This document shows positions 1 through 9,485 of a stretch of DNA of 40,900 nucleotides, in pieces. Numbering within the stretch: the first letter of the stretch is position 1; each line of letters begins with the position of its first letter. The notes under the pieces are model-generated. The model was given only the letters and a program-made list of their open reading frames with translations, had not been told where the DNA came from and did no database searches. The stretch spans positions 1-40,900 of the forward strand of contig JAJYCS010000015.1 in assembly GCA_021778115.1 (NCBI GenBank), written 5' to 3'. Both the position numbers and the translations under genes were made by a program. The DNA comes from Deltaproteobacteria bacterium. GTDB taxonomy: Bacteria; Desulfobacterota; Desulfuromonadia; Geobacterales; Pseudopelobacteraceae.

Positions 1-2
1 GC

Positions 3-719
3 CTGGAACGGTATAACGGTATCCCCTCTGTTGAGATATTGGGCCAGGCAGCACCTGGGGTGAGCACCGGCGAGGCGATGGCCGAGATGGAGAAGATGGC
101 CGCCAAGCTGCCCACCGGTATCGGCTTTGAATGGACCGGCCTCTCCTATGAGGAGAAACAGGCCGGCAAGCAGGCCCCGGCCCTGTACGCCATCTCACTC
201 CTGGTGGTTTTCCTGTCGGTGGCGGCCCTCTACGAAAGCGTGACCATCCCGTTTGTCAACATGCTGATGCTGCCGCTGGGCCTGGTGGGGGCGGTGACGG
301 CGGTAACCCTGCGGGTGCTCCCCAACGACGTCTACCTGCAGATCGGTCTCCTGACCACCGTGGGGCTCTCCACCAAGAACGCCATCCTGATCATCCAGTT
401 CATCAAGGAGCAGCTCCACCAGGGGCATGAACTGGTGGAGGCCACCCTGAACGCGGTCAGAATCCGGTTGCGGCCGGTGATCATGACCTCCCTGGCCTTC
501 TTCTTCGGCACCCTCCCCCTGGCGCTCACCAAGGGGGCCGGCGCCGGGGCCCAGAACGCCATCGGCACCGCCGTCACCGGCGGTTTGCTGTCGGCAACCT
601 TCATCGACCTGATCTTTATTCCGTTCTTTTTCGTGCAGGTCTCCCGGCTCTTTGGCCGCAAGAAGTATAAACAACTTGCAGCAGAATCTGCCGCTGACAC
701 TGCTGCCAAGGAGCACTGA
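3..719 (+). CDS. RND efflux pump inner-membrane subunit, AcrB/MexB (HAE1) family, 3' part only
   Basis: This is the C-terminal ~238 residues of a proton-driven tripartite efflux transporter. The frame is open to the left edge, so the gene starts outside the window (full family length is about 1040 aa). The visible part holds the end of the second porter domain, with the AcrB-like stretch EILGQAAPG and [14 protein letters not shown]. It is followed by transmembrane helices 8-12. The Lys in GLSTKNAIL and the Arg/Thr of RLRPVIMTS match the TM10-TM11 proton-relay residues of AcrB, so the pump looks functional. The stop lies one base before the outer-membrane factor gene, whose ribosome site sits inside this gene's last codons. 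The two should be cotranscribed, with a periplasmic adaptor gene expected further left. The substrate cannot be told from this fragment. Confidence 0.93.
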   Translation: MERYNGIPSVEILGQAAPGVSTGEAMAEMEKMAAKLPTGIGFEWTGLSYEEKQAGKQAPALYAISLLVVFLSVAALYESVTIPFVNMLMLPLGLVGAVTAVTLRVLPNDVYLQIGLLTTVGLSTKNAILIIQFIKEQLHQGHELVEATLNAVRIRLRPVIMTSLAFFFGTLPLALTKGAGAGAQNAIGTAVTGGLLSATFIDLIFIPFFFVQVSRLFGRKKYKQLAAESAADTAAKEH

Positions 720-720
720 T

Positions 721-2133
721 ATGACCGCTAGAACCTATTATGCGACGGGGGTCCTGCTGCTACTCACCGGTTGCACCATGGCCCCCCGCTACACCCGCCC
801 CGATGCGCCGGTTCCCGCCGCCTGGCCCACCGGCCCGGCCTACAAGGCGCCCGCCACCACGCCCCCCGGGAAACAGGCCGCCGATATCCCGTGGCAGGAT
901 TTCTTTGTCGAGCCCCGCCTGCGCCAGGTGATCGAGCTGGCCCTGCACGACAACCGGGACCTGCGGGTGGCGCTGCTCAACATCGAGAAGACCCGGGCCC
1001 TGTACCAGATACAGCGGGCCGACCTGCTGCCAACCGTGAACGGCACCGCCGGCGCCGTGATCCAGCGCCTGCCGGCCGATCTCTCCGGCACCGGTCAGGC
1101 GAAAATCAGCCGCCAGTACAGTGTCGGCCTGGGGGTCAGCAGTTACGAGCTGGACCTGTTCGGCCGGGTACGCAGCCTGAAGGACCAGGCCCTGGAACAG
1201 TACCTGGCCACTGAAGAGGCCCGGCGGGTCGTACAGATCAGCCTGGTGGCCGAGGTGGCCAACGCCTGGCTGACCCTGGCCGCCGATCGGGAACGGCTCA
1301 AGCTGGCCCAGGAAACCCTGACGAGCCGTCAGGAGAGTTACCGGCTGATACAGCGCCGCTTTGAGGCCGGAGCCTCGTCGGAGCTGGACCTACGCCAGGC
1401 CCAGACCAGTATGGAGGCGGCCAGGGTGGACAGCGCCCTCTACACCGCCCAGTTGGCCCAGGCCGAAAACGCCCTCAACCTGCTGGTGGGGGCCCCCGTT
1501 CCGGCCGATCTGCTGCCGTCCGCGTTGGGAACCATCACCGCCACCCAGGCACTGCCGGTGGGCCTCCCCTCCGCGGCGTTGTTGAAACGTCCCGACATCC
1601 TGGCGGCGGAGCACCAGCTAAAAGGGGCCAACGCCAACATCGGTGCGGCACGGGCCGCCTTCTTCCCCCGCATCGGTCTCAGTGCCAGCTTCGGCACCGC
1701 CAGCGCCAAATTGACCGACCTGTTCCAGCCCGGCTCGGCCGCCTGGAACTTTACGCCGCAGATCACCGTGCCGTTGTTCGACACCGGCCGAAACCTGGCG
1801 GGACTCAAGGTAAGCGAGGCCGATCAAAAGATCGCCGTGGCCCAGTACGAAAAGGCGATCCAGACCGCCTTCCGCGAGGTAGCGGATGCCCTGGCCGAAA
1901 ACGGCACCCTGGGGGAACAGCTGGCAGCCCAACAGGCGTTGACCGATGCCAGCGCCGCCAGTTACCGCCTCTCCGAGGCGCGCTACGACAAGGGGGTGGA
2001 CAGCTATTTGGCCGTGCTTGACGCCCAGCGCTCCACCTACAGCGCCCAACAGGGGCTGATCACGGTCCGCCTAGCCAAGCTGGCGAATCAGGTCACGTTG
2101 TACAAGGTGCTGGGGGGAGGCGCCAACCGGTAA
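721..2133 (+). CDS. Outer-membrane efflux lipoprotein (NodT/OprM family)
   Basis: A 470-residue outer-membrane channel of the TolC/OprM superfamily, the exit duct for the RND pump encoded just upstream. The ATG at 721 is chosen over an upstream in-frame start at 652. AAGGAG precedes it inside the pump gene, and it yields a lipoprotein signal with lipobox LLTG-Cys18. The mature part shows two OEP repeats, each with long alpha-helical hairpins (about 90-260 and 310-460). Family-typical stretches include [46 protein letters not shown] and [19 protein letters not shown]. Length and motif order match full-length NodT-type proteins. It is very likely intact and acts with the pump and an adaptor as a tripartite exporter. 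Confidence 0.93.
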   Translation: MTARTYYATGVLLLLTGCTMAPRYTRPDAPVPAAWPTGPAYKAPATTPPGKQAADIPWQDFFVEPRLRQVIELALHDNRDLRVALLNIEKTRALYQIQRADLLPTVNGTAGAVIQRLPADLSGTGQAKISRQYSVGLGVSSYELDLFGRVRSLKDQALEQYLATEEARRVVQISLVAEVANAWLTLAADRERLKLAQETLTSRQESYRLIQRRFEAGASSELDLRQAQTSMEAARVDSALYTAQLAQAENALNLLVGAPVPADLLPSALGTITATQALPVGLPSAALLKRPDILAAEHQLKGANANIGAARAAFFPRIGLSASFGTASAKLTDLFQPGSAAWNFTPQITVPLFDTGRNLAGLKVSEADQKIAVAQYEKAIQTAFREVADALAENGTLGEQLAAQQALTDASAASYRLSEARYDKGVDSYLAVLDAQRSTYSAQQGLITVRLAKLANQVTLYKVLGGGANR

Positions 2134-2147
2134 GGCGGCAGCCGTTG

Positions 2148-2175
2148 TTGCCTTTCGGGGGCTATCTGGTATCAT
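2148..2175 (+). promoter_or_regulatory. Candidate sigma70-type promoter for the nitroreductase gene
   Basis: TTGCCT (2148-2153) and TATCAT (2170-2175) are separated by 16 bases and lie about 47 bases before the ATG at 2223. The -10 matches consensus at 5 of 6 positions and the -35 at 4 of 6. It sits in the short gap after the efflux gene. Read by eye only. Confidence 0.4.
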
Positions 2176-2222
2176 CATCGGTACGAAACCATGAATCCCG
2201 CCAACCGCCAAGGAGGTCTGCA

Positions 2223-2825
2223 ATGGGAACGACGTTTATCGATGCCATAACGGCCAGACGAACCTACTATGCCCTGAGCAAGGAACCGCTCACCAGCGAC
2301 CAGCGGATCGAACAGCTGGTAGGGGAGGCGCTCAAACAGGTGCCGTCCGCCTTCAACTCCCAGAGCGCCCGGGTGGTGATCCTGCTGGGGGCGCAGCATG
2401 AACGGCTCTGGGATCTGGCCAAGGCCGAGCTGCAAAAGATCGTACCGGCCGACAGCTTCACCGCCACCGAGGAGAAGATCAACACCTGTTTCCGCAGCGG
2501 CTACGGCTCCATCCTCTACTGTGAGGAACAACAGGTGGTGGAGGGGCTGCAGCAGCAGTTCCCGGCCTACCGCGACAACTTCCCGCTCTGGTCGCTGCAA
2601 TCGTCAGGGATGCTCCAGTTTGCCGTCTGGACCGCCCTGGAACTGGACGGCTGGGGTGCCTCACTGCAACACTACAACCCGGTCATCGATGCAGCGGTCC
2701 ACGCCTCCTGGCAGCTCCCGGCCAGCTGGAAGCTGATCGCCCAGATGCCGTTCGGCAGACCGGCTGCCCAGCCGGGCCCCAAGGAGTACCAACCACTGAC
2801 AGAACGGATCAGGCTGTTCAAGTAG
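2223..2825 (+). CDS. Nitroreductase-family oxidoreductase (Frm2/Hbn1-like)
   Basis: A 200-residue FMN-dependent oxidoreductase of the nitroreductase fold, closest in appearance to the short Frm2/Hbn1 subgroup. The start at 2223 follows a strong AAGGAGG site; an upstream in-frame start at 2145 lacks one. The N-terminus carries the flavin-phosphate signature ARRTYYALS and then VPSAFNSQSARVVILLG, which is typical of this subgroup. The C-terminal part holds SGMLQFAVWTALELDGWGASLQHYNP. Proteins of this group reduce nitroaromatics or act in redox and lipid-signalling stress responses, but the natural substrate is unknown. It stands between an efflux operon and sucA with only 39 bases before sucA, so read-through into sucAB-lpd is possible. 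Confidence 0.87.
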   Translation: MGTTFIDAITARRTYYALSKEPLTSDQRIEQLVGEALKQVPSAFNSQSARVVILLGAQHERLWDLAKAELQKIVPADSFTATEEKINTCFRSGYGSILYCEEQQVVEGLQQQFPAYRDNFPLWSLQSSGMLQFAVWTALELDGWGASLQHYNPVIDAAVHASWQLPASWKLIAQMPFGRPAAQPGPKEYQPLTERIRLFK

Positions 2826-2864
2826 CCAGCCGTCGTACCCACGCCATCGGTTCGTGAGGTGCCC

Positions 2865-5600
2865 ATGCCATTTCTCACCAATATCACCCCCAATTGGCTG
2901 GAGGCGCAGTACCGACGCTGGCTGGAGGCGCCCGACCAGCTCGATCCGGTCTGGCAGGCCTTTTTCAGCGGTTATCAGCTTGCCGGGGAAAGCCCTGGTC
3001 AAGCGGGGCCTGACCCGTCCAGCGGCCGCTGCCAGGACTGCTCGGCCAAGCAGGCCGGGGTGGCGGCCCTGATCCGCCGCTACCGCGACATCGGCCACCT
3101 GCTGGCCTGCACCGACCCGTTCTCACCCTGCCCCATCTCCCACCCCCTGCTGGAGCTGACCAACTTCGGCCTGGATGACGGCGACCTAGACACCGTCTTT
3201 ATCCTCCCCAATTTTCACCTGCAGCAGGCGACCCTGCGCGAGATCATCGCCTCACTGCGGGCGACCTACTGCCGCTCCATCGGTGTTGAGTACCAGCATA
3301 TCCAGGAACCGGCCGAACGCCACTGGCTGCGTGACCGGATGGAGCCCACCGCCAACCGGACCGTCCTCGACCGGGCGGCCCAGACGGCGCTCCTGCGCAC
3401 CTTGAGCGAGGCAGCCCTGTTCGAGGCGTTCCTGCACCGGCGCTTTGTCGGCCAGAAACGGTTCTCCCTTGAAGGGGGCGAGGCGCTGATCCCCTTTCTG
3501 GAGCAGGTGGTGCAGGCGGCCCCTGCGGCCGGGGTGCAGGAGCTGGTACTGGGGATGCCCCACCGCGGCCGGCTGAACGTGCTGGCCACCATCCTGGGCA
3601 AACCGCTGGCCACCATCTTTGCCGAGTTTGCCGACAACCTGGAGCTGGGTTTTGTGGGTGAGGGGGATGTGAAATACCATAAGGGGTTCGACAGCGACCG
3701 GATGGTTGCCGATGGCGACCGCCTGCACCTGACCCTGGCCTTCAACCCGAGCCACCTGGAGGCGGTTAACCCGGTGGTGGAGGGCAAATGCCGGGCCCGG
3801 CAGGACCGGCGCGGCCCGGATGGCCGCCGGCAGGTGCTGCCGCTACTGATCCATGGCGATGCGGCCTTCAGCGGCCAAGGGCTGGTCGCCGAGACCCTGA
3901 ACCTCTCCCAGTTGGAGGGGTACGGCACCGGCGGCACCATCCATCTGGTGCTGAACAACCAGATCGGTTTTACCACCCTGCCGGTGGATGCCCGTTCCAC
4001 CCATTACGCCACCGATCTGGCCAAGATGCTGATGGTGCCGGTGTTTCACGTCCACGGTGAAGACCCCGAGGCGGTGATCCACCTGGCCCGGCTGGCCCTG
4101 GACTACCGGCAGACCTTCGGCCGCGACGTGGTGGTGGAGATCATCTGCTACCGCCGTCACGGCCACAACGAAGGGGACGAACCGGCCTTTACCCAGCCGC
4201 TGATGTACGAGTGGATCCGGCAGCATCCCCCGGTGCACACCCTCTATGGGCACAAGCTGGTCACCGACGGCCTCGATCCTGCCATCCCAGCCGCCCTGGA
4301 GCAGGAGATCAACGATCGCCTGCGGGCCGCCTACGCGTCACCGGCCGAGCCGGTGGGGCTCGGCTTCAGCTCCGCATGGCACGGCATCCAGCGCGACTAC
4401 ACGCCGATCACGGTGCCGACCGGCGCCAGCCAGGAACGGCTAATGATGCTGGCCCAGCAGCTGACCACCCTGCCGGACGGGTTCAGCCCCCATCCCAAGA
4501 TCGCGGCAGTGCTGAACAAACGGCTGGAGGCGGTGCAAAACGGCGCCGGGATTGACTGGGGAAACGCCGAGACCCTGGCCTACGCCACCCTGCTTGCAGA
4601 AGGGGTCCCGGTGCGGCTCTCCGGTCAGGACAGCCGACGTGGCACCTTCAACCACCGTCACGCCGTGCTGCACGATAGCACAACCGGCGCGACCCACACG
4701 CCGCTGGCCGTACTACCGGCGGCCACCGCCCCCTTTGCGGCCTACGACAGCCTGCTGTCGGAGGCCGCAGTGCTGGGGTTCGAGTACGGCTATGCCGTAA
4801 CCTCTCCCCACCAGTTGGTGCTCTGGGAGGCCCAGTTCGGCGACTTCGCCAACGGCGCCCAAGTGATCATTGACCAGTTCATCGCCGCCGGCGCCACCAA
4901 ATGGGACCGTTCCTGCGGCTTGGTGCTGCTCCTGCCCCACGGCTACGAAGGGCAGGGGGCGGAACACTCCAGCGCCAGGATCGAACGCTATCTGCAACTC
5001 TGCGCCGAAGGCAACCTGCTGGTGGCCAACCCCTCCACGCCGGCCCAGCTGTTTCACCTGCTGCGACGCCAAGTGCACCTGCCGTTCCGCAAACCGCTGG
5101 TGGTCTTCACCCCCAAGAGCCTGCTGCGTCACCCACGCTGCGTCTCCAGCCTGGATGAGCTGACAAACGGCTCTTTCAGGGAGCTGCTGTTGGAAGCGTC
5201 TCCGCTGCAGGCCATCACCACAGTGCTCGTCTGCAGCGGCAAGGTCTACTACGACCTGCTCGAAGAGCGGGAACGGCAACAGCGCGACGACGTGGCCCTC
5301 ATCAGGCTGGAGCAGCTCTATCCCCTGCGGGAAGACCTGCTCACCGAGGCGTTTACACGCTACGCAGGGATAACGGACTGGCGCTGGGTGCAGGAAGAAC
5401 CGGCCAATATGGGAGCCTGGAGCTTTGTGCAGCCCCAGCTGACGCGGCTTTTTGCGCGTGAGCTGCGCTATGTGGGCCGGCCTGCGGCGGCGGCCCCGGC
5501 CACCGGCTCCCACCGCCAGCATGGCGCGGAGCAGGCGGCCCTGGTGGCGGCGGCCTTTGCGCCACCCCAGACCGTCAGCCAACCGGCAGAAACGAGGTAG
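2865..5600 (+). CDS. sucA: 2-oxoglutarate dehydrogenase E1 component
   Basis: The thiamine-diphosphate subunit that decarboxylates 2-oxoglutarate and passes the succinyl group to E2; 911 residues, close to the family norm. ATG 2865 is preferred to the in-frame GTG at 2859 because GAGG (2856-2859) is spaced 5 bases from it. In order it shows an N-terminal E2-docking segment (NWLEAQYRRWL), the signature RFSLEGGEALIP near 190, GMPHRGRLNVL near 230, and the ThDP motif from GDAAFSGQG near 330 to LVLNNQIGF near 362. YRRHGHNEGDEPAFTQP lies near 430. The C-terminal transketolase-like half includes LWEAQFGDFANGAQ near 650. It is first of a tight sucA-sucB-lpd operon, so the whole complex is encoded here. 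Many Geobacter relatives also use a ferredoxin-linked 2-oxoacid oxidoreductase, so this route may be conditional. Confidence 0.97.
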   Translation: MPFLTNITPNWLEAQYRRWLEAPDQLDPVWQAFFSGYQLAGESPGQAGPDPSSGRCQDCSAKQAGVAALIRRYRDIGHLLACTDPFSPCPISHPLLELTNFGLDDGDLDTVFILPNFHLQQATLREIIASLRATYCRSIGVEYQHIQEPAERHWLRDRMEPTANRTVLDRAAQTALLRTLSEAALFEAFLHRRFVGQKRFSLEGGEALIPFLEQVVQAAPAAGVQELVLGMPHRGRLNVLATILGKPLATIFAEFADNLELGFVGEGDVKYHKGFDSDRMVADGDRLHLTLAFNPSHLEAVNPVVEGKCRARQDRRGPDGRRQVLPLLIHGDAAFSGQGLVAETLNLSQLEGYGTGGTIHLVLNNQIGFTTLPVDARSTHYATDLAKMLMVPVFHVHGEDPEAVIHLARLALDYRQTFGRDVVVEIICYRRHGHNEGDEPAFTQPLMYEWIRQHPPVHTLYGHKLVTDGLDPAIPAALEQEINDRLRAAYASPAEPVGLGFSSAWHGIQRDYTPITVPTGASQERLMMLAQQLTTLPDGFSPHPKIAAVLNKRLEAVQNGAGIDWGNAETLAYATLLAEGVPVRLSGQDSRRGTFNHRHAVLHDSTTGATHTPLAVLPAATAPFAAYDSLLSEAAVLGFEYGYAVTSPHQLVLWEAQFGDFANGAQVIIDQFIAAGATKWDRSCGLVLLLPHGYEGQGAEHSSARIERYLQLCAEGNLLVANPSTPAQLFHLLRRQVHLPFRKPLVVFTPKSLLRHPRCVSSLDELTNGSFRELLLEASPLQAITTVLVCSGKVYYDLLEERERQQRDDVALIRLEQLYPLREDLLTEAFTRYAGITDWRWVQEEPANMGAWSFVQPQLTRLFARELRYVGRPAAAAPATGSHRQHGAEQAALVAAAFAPPQTVSQPAETR

Positions 5601-5605
5601 ATCCC

Positions 5606-6763
5606 ATGGAGATAACCGTTCCCGCAGTGGGTGAATCGGTCTTCGAGGCCCTGGTGGCCCTGTGGCGCAAGGAGGAGGGCGCTGCGGTCCGGCGCGATGA
5701 GGTGCTGTGTGAGCTTGAGACCGACAAGATCACCTTCGAACTCCAGGCCGAGACCGACGGCATCCTGCATATCGCGGTACCGGCCGGCCAGACGGTGAAG
5801 ATCGGCGCGATCATCGGCAGCATCGAGGATGCAGGCGCTGCGGCTGCCGCACCACCGCACGGGACCGCCGCCGAGGCGGCCCCTCCCTTTGTCATGCCGG
5901 CGGCCCGCAAGCTGGCCGCAGAACAGGGGATCGATCCGGCATCCCTCGCCGGTACCGGCACGGGAGGCCGGGTCACCGTGACGGATGTGCAGCACGCCCT
6001 GGCCGGGCAGACGCCCCCCGCTGCCATTCCCCCTGCTCCACGGCCGGCAGCAGTGCCAGCGGACAGCCGCAGCCGGCGGGTGGCGATGACGCCGATCCGC
6101 CGCCGGATCGCCGAACGTCTGCTGCAGGCGCGCCAGCAGACCGCCATGCTGACCACCTTCAACGAGGTGGACATGTCCCGGGTTATGGCACTGCGCGGCC
6201 AGTACCGGGAGACCTTCCGCCAGCGGCACCAGGTCTCCCTCGGGCTGATGTCGTTCTTTGTCAAGGCCTCGGTGGAGGCGCTCCGGGAGTTTCCGGAGGT
6301 AAACGCCTCCATCGACGGGGACGACCTCGTCTATCACGACTTCTACGATCTGGGGATCGCCATCGGCGCGGAAAAGGGGCTGGTGGTACCGGTGCTGCGG
6401 GATGCCGATCGGCTGCATTTTCACGAGATCGAGCAGCAGATCGCCGACTACGGGCGCAAGGTCCAGGAGAACCGGCTGACCATCGCCGATCTGGAGGGGG
6501 GCACCTTCACCATCTCGAACGGCGGGGTCTACGGTTCGCTGCTCTCCACACCGATCATCAACCCGCCCCAGAGTGCAGTGCTGGGGATGCACACGATCCA
6601 GAACCGTCCGGTGGAGCGGGACGGCCAGGTCGTGCTACGGCCGATGATGTATCTGGCGCTCTCCTACGATCACCGGATCATCGATGGCCGGACAGCGGTA
6701 CAGTTCCTGAAACGGGTCTGTGGGCTGGTGGCCGAACCTGACGAACTGTTTCTCGAAGTATAA
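5606..6763 (+). CDS. sucB: Dihydrolipoyllysine succinyltransferase, E2 of 2-oxoglutarate dehydrogenase
   Basis: The core subunit that carries the succinyl group on a lipoyl arm and transfers it to CoA; 385 residues. The N-terminal lipoyl domain (about 1-75) has the modified lysine at Lys41 in CELETDKITFELQAE. An Ala/Pro-rich linker follows, then the peripheral subunit-binding domain (about 98-135, with VMPAARKLAAEQGIDPASL and GTGTGGRVT), a second linker, and the catalytic domain (about 155-385). The catalytic motif is HRIIDG with His356 and Asp360. The gene starts 5 bases after the sucA stop and ends 12 bases before lpd. It is shorter than enterobacterial SucB (about 405) only through shorter linkers. 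Confidence 0.97.
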   Translation: MEITVPAVGESVFEALVALWRKEEGAAVRRDEVLCELETDKITFELQAETDGILHIAVPAGQTVKIGAIIGSIEDAGAAAAAPPHGTAAEAAPPFVMPAARKLAAEQGIDPASLAGTGTGGRVTVTDVQHALAGQTPPAAIPPAPRPAAVPADSRSRRVAMTPIRRRIAERLLQARQQTAMLTTFNEVDMSRVMALRGQYRETFRQRHQVSLGLMSFFVKASVEALREFPEVNASIDGDDLVYHDFYDLGIAIGAEKGLVVPVLRDADRLHFHEIEQQIADYGRKVQENRLTIADLEGGTFTISNGGVYGSLLSTPIINPPQSAVLGMHTIQNRPVERDGQVVLRPMMYLALSYDHRIIDGRTAVQFLKRVCGLVAEPDELFLEV

Positions 6764-6775
6764 CGGAGGAAACTG

Positions 6776-8194
6776 ATGACAGAAACCTACGACCTGGTGG
6801 TGATCGGCGCCGGACCGGGCGGCTACGTGGCGGCGATCCGGGCGAGACAGCTGGGGATGACCGTGGCAGTGGTGGAAAAACGGGCCACTCTTGGCGGGGT
6901 CTGCCTGAACGAGGGCTGCATCCCCAGCAAGGCGCTCCTGGATTCATCGGAGCTGTTCGCCCAGATCAGGGACAAGGCGGCCGGCCACGGCATCGTGGTG
7001 GAACCGCCTCGTCTAGAGCTGGCCCGGATGCAGGAACGCAAACGGGAGGTGGTGGGGAAGCTGACCGAGGGTATCGCCTTCCTGTTCAAAAAGAACGGCA
7101 TCACCCGGCTGACCGCCAGCGCCAGCCTGGCCGGAGTGGGGAACGACGGCCTGATCGCCGTCGACATCACCGGTGATGACCCGACACTGCCTGCCCAACT
7201 GCTGGGACGGCGGGTCCTGCTGGCAACCGGCAGCAGCGCTGTCGCCCTGCCCGGCATACCGTTCGATGGCCGCCGTGTGGTGGATGCCAGCGGGGCCCTG
7301 GCCTTTGAACAAGTGCCTGAACATCTGCTAGTGGTGGGGGCGGGCTACATCGGGCTTGAACTGGGATCGGTCTGGCGACGTCTGGGGGCCCGGGTGACGG
7401 TAGTGGAGGCCCTGGCAAAGCCGCTGCCGGCAACCGATGGCCAGGTGGCCGACACCCTGGTGCGCAGCCTGAAGAAGCAGGGGTTCAGCTTCAGGATGGA
7501 GACCCGGGTGAGCGGACTGACGCAGCAGGATGACGGCCTGTCCGTCGAGCTGGCAGGCCTCTCCGGCAACGAGCAGGTACACTGCGACCGGCTGCTGGTG
7601 GCGGCGGGCCGCCGGCCGGTTACCGACGGGCTGGGCTTGGAAAACGTAGGACTCACGGTGGGTGCCGATGGACGCCTGGCGGTGGACGACCGCTTTGCGA
7701 CCGCAGTACCGGGCATCTTCGCCATCGGCGATCTGGTGGCGGGGCCGATGCTGGCCCACAAGGCCTCGGAAGAGGGGGTGGTCTGCGTGGAACGGATGGC
7801 CGGTCAGGCATCACGGGTGGAGTATGCCTACCTGCCCGGCGTGGTCTACACCTGGCCCGAGGCGGCCGGTGTCGGCAGGACCGAGGAGCAGCTCAAGGCG
7901 GCGGGTCGCCCCTACCTGACGGGCCGGTTCAACTTCAGCGCCAACGGCCGAGCCCGCTGCATGGATGAGGGAGAAGGGTTTGTCAAACTGCTGGCCGACG
8001 CCGAGAGCGGCCGTATCGAGGGGGTCCATATCATCGGCCCCCGGGCCTCGGACCTGATCGCCGAGGCGGTGACTGCCATGACCTACGGCGCCACGGCCCA
8101 GGATCTGGCCATGACCTTCCACGGCCATCCGACCCTGGCCGAGGCCCTGAAGGAGGCCGCCCTGGACGCCCACAAGCAGGCCATCCACGCCTGA
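6776..8194 (+). CDS. lpd: Dihydrolipoyl dehydrogenase (E3)
   Basis: The flavoprotein disulfide reductase that re-oxidises the E2 lipoyl group and makes NADH; 472 residues, full length. The FAD-binding GxGxxG is GAGPGGYVAA (11-20). The redox disulfide is Cys43/Cys48 in GGVCLNEGCIPSK. The NAD-binding fold has VVGAGYIGLELGS, followed by a second flavin contact at GIFAIGDL. The C-terminal interface domain carries the catalytic dyad His451/Glu456 in HPTLAE. A strong site (GGAGG) precedes the ATG. Its place right after sucB argues that it serves the 2-oxoglutarate complex, though E3 is often shared with pyruvate dehydrogenase or the glycine cleavage system. Confidence 0.97.
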   Translation: MTETYDLVVIGAGPGGYVAAIRARQLGMTVAVVEKRATLGGVCLNEGCIPSKALLDSSELFAQIRDKAAGHGIVVEPPRLELARMQERKREVVGKLTEGIAFLFKKNGITRLTASASLAGVGNDGLIAVDITGDDPTLPAQLLGRRVLLATGSSAVALPGIPFDGRRVVDASGALAFEQVPEHLLVVGAGYIGLELGSVWRRLGARVTVVEALAKPLPATDGQVADTLVRSLKKQGFSFRMETRVSGLTQQDDGLSVELAGLSGNEQVHCDRLLVAAGRRPVTDGLGLENVGLTVGADGRLAVDDRFATAVPGIFAIGDLVAGPMLAHKASEEGVVCVERMAGQASRVEYAYLPGVVYTWPEAAGVGRTEEQLKAAGRPYLTGRFNFSANGRARCMDEGEGFVKLLADAESGRIEGVHIIGPRASDLIAEAVTAMTYGATAQDLAMTFHGHPTLAEALKEAALDAHKQAIHA

Positions 8195-8200
8195 TTCCAT

Positions 8201-8229
8201 TTGCCGCCCGCCGGAAGATGTTCTATACT
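8201..8229 (+). promoter_or_regulatory. Candidate sigma70-type promoter for cbiET-cbiL
   Basis: TTGCCG (8201-8206), a 17-base spacer and TATACT (8224-8229) lie in the 70-base gap between lpd and the corrinoid genes, about 35 bases before the ATG at 8265. The match is 4 of 6 and 5 of 6. The leader is too short for a cobalamin riboswitch, and none was seen. Confidence 0.5.
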
Positions 8230-8264
8230 GAGCCGCAGAACGGTTTGACGCTACGGGGGGCCAT

Positions 8265-9485
8265 ATGGCACAGGACACCATCTACCTGATCGGAGCCGGC
8301 ATCGAGGGCCAGGAAGGGGTCAGCGCCAAGGCGCGGGAGATCATCGCCGGGGCAGGCCTTTTGGTCGGCCGGCAACGGCACCTGGACCGCTTCGCGGATT
8401 TTGGCGGCGCAAAGGTGGTGTTGCCTGAACTGCCGGCCCTGCTGGAGCTCTTGAAAAACACCGACAAGCAGGCCGTGGTGCTGGCCTCCGGCGATCCCAA
8501 CTTCTTCGGGGTGGCCCGCTTTCTCTTGCGCAACCTGCCCAAAGAGCGGCTGGAGATCTTCGCCAACGTCACCAGCATGCAGTACGCCTTTGCCCGGATC
8601 AAGGAACCGTGGGACGACGCCATCTTCCTGTCGGTCCATGGCCGGGGGATGGGGCGGGTCATTGACAAGATCGTGGCCTCGGAAAAGGCCTGCATCCTGA
8701 CCGACCCGGTCAACACCCCAGCGGCCATCGCCCGCGAGCTTCTGGACCGGGGGGCAGAAGGGTATGAGGCCTGGGTCTGCGAAAACCTGGGATTGCCCGA
8801 CGAAAAATTTACCCGTACCGATGTCAAGGGGCTGCTTCAGCTTACCCCTTCCGACCTGAACCTGCTGATCCTCATCCGCACCTGGGAACCGACCCTTACC
8901 AACTACCCCTTGATCGGCATCGATGATGAGGAGTTCGCCACCATCAAGAAACTGATCACCAAACAGGAGGTGCGGGCGGTCACCCTGGCCAAGCTGCAGC
9001 TCCAGAACGACCTGGTGCTGTGGGACATCGGCGCGGGATCCGGGTCAGTCTCCATCGAGGCCTCCAACCTGATGCCCAACGGCAAGCTGTTCGCCCTGGA
9101 AAAGAACCCCCAGTGCGTGGCGCACCTGCGGGAGAACTTGGCCAAATTCTGCGCCCACAACGTCAAGCTGGTGGAGGCCTGCGCACCGGAGGGACTGGAG
9201 GAGCTGCCCGACCCGGACCGGGTTTTTATCGGCGGCGCCGGCGGCAGCCTGGAGGAGATCGTCGAGCAGGTGGACCGCCGTCTGAAGGGGGGTGGCCTGA
9301 TTGTACTCAATGCCGTGACCCTGGACACCCTGGGCCGGTCGGTGGAGTTGTTGGAGTATCACGGCTATCAGGTGGAGGTGGTCTGCATCAACGTGGCCCG
9401 TACCCGCCCGCTTACCGAGTACAAGCTATTCGAGGCCCAAAATCCGATCTACATCATCTCGGCCGCCAAACCGGGGGCAGCATGA
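8265..9485 (+). CDS. cbiET: Precorrin-6B/cobalt-precorrin C5,C15-methyltransferase (CbiE-CbiT fusion, CobL type)
   Basis: A bifunctional SAM-dependent enzyme of corrin-ring synthesis; 406 residues, the usual length of fused CobL-type proteins. The N-terminal half (about 1-205) is a tetrapyrrole methyltransferase with IYLIGAGIEGQEGVSA, VVLASGDPNFFG and LLQLTPSDLNLLIL. The C-terminal half (about 215-406) is a CbiT-like Rossmann methyltransferase with the SAM loop WDIGAGSGSVSIEA near 252-265 and FIGGAGGSLEEIV. It adds methyl groups at C-5 and C-15 and decarboxylates the C-12 acetate side chain. It overlaps cbiL by ATGA, indicating translational coupling. Other cobalamin genes are outside the window. 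Whether the route is anaerobic (cobalt-precorrin) or aerobic cannot be told here; the likely host suggests anaerobic. Confidence 0.94.
   Translation: MAQDTIYLIGAGIEGQEGVSAKAREIIAGAGLLVGRQRHLDRFADFGGAKVVLPELPALLELLKNTDKQAVVLASGDPNFFGVARFLLRNLPKERLEIFANVTSMQYAFARIKEPWDDAIFLSVHGRGMGRVIDKIVASEKACILTDPVNTPAAIARELLDRGAEGYEAWVCENLGLPDEKFTRTDVKGLLQLTPSDLNLLILIRTWEPTLTNYPLIGIDDEEFATIKKLITKQEVRAVTLAKLQLQNDLVLWDIGAGSGSVSIEASNLMPNGKLFALEKNPQCVAHLRENLAKFCAHNVKLVEACAPEGLEELPDPDRVFIGGAGGSLEEIVEQVDRRLKGGGLIVLNAVTLDTLGRSVELLEYHGYQVEVVCINVARTRPLTEYKLFEAQNPIYIISAAKPGAA

Noticed and set aside
5468-6592. Long minus-strand reading frame (374 codons) opposite sucB
   Set aside because: It lies fully antisense to a gene with clear lipoyl and catalytic motifs, has no recognisable domain, and is the kind of open frame that high GC content produces by chance.
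8195-8264. Cobalamin riboswitch before the corrinoid genes
   Set aside because: The gap is only 70 bases and shows no B12-box-like element; a simple promoter explains it better.
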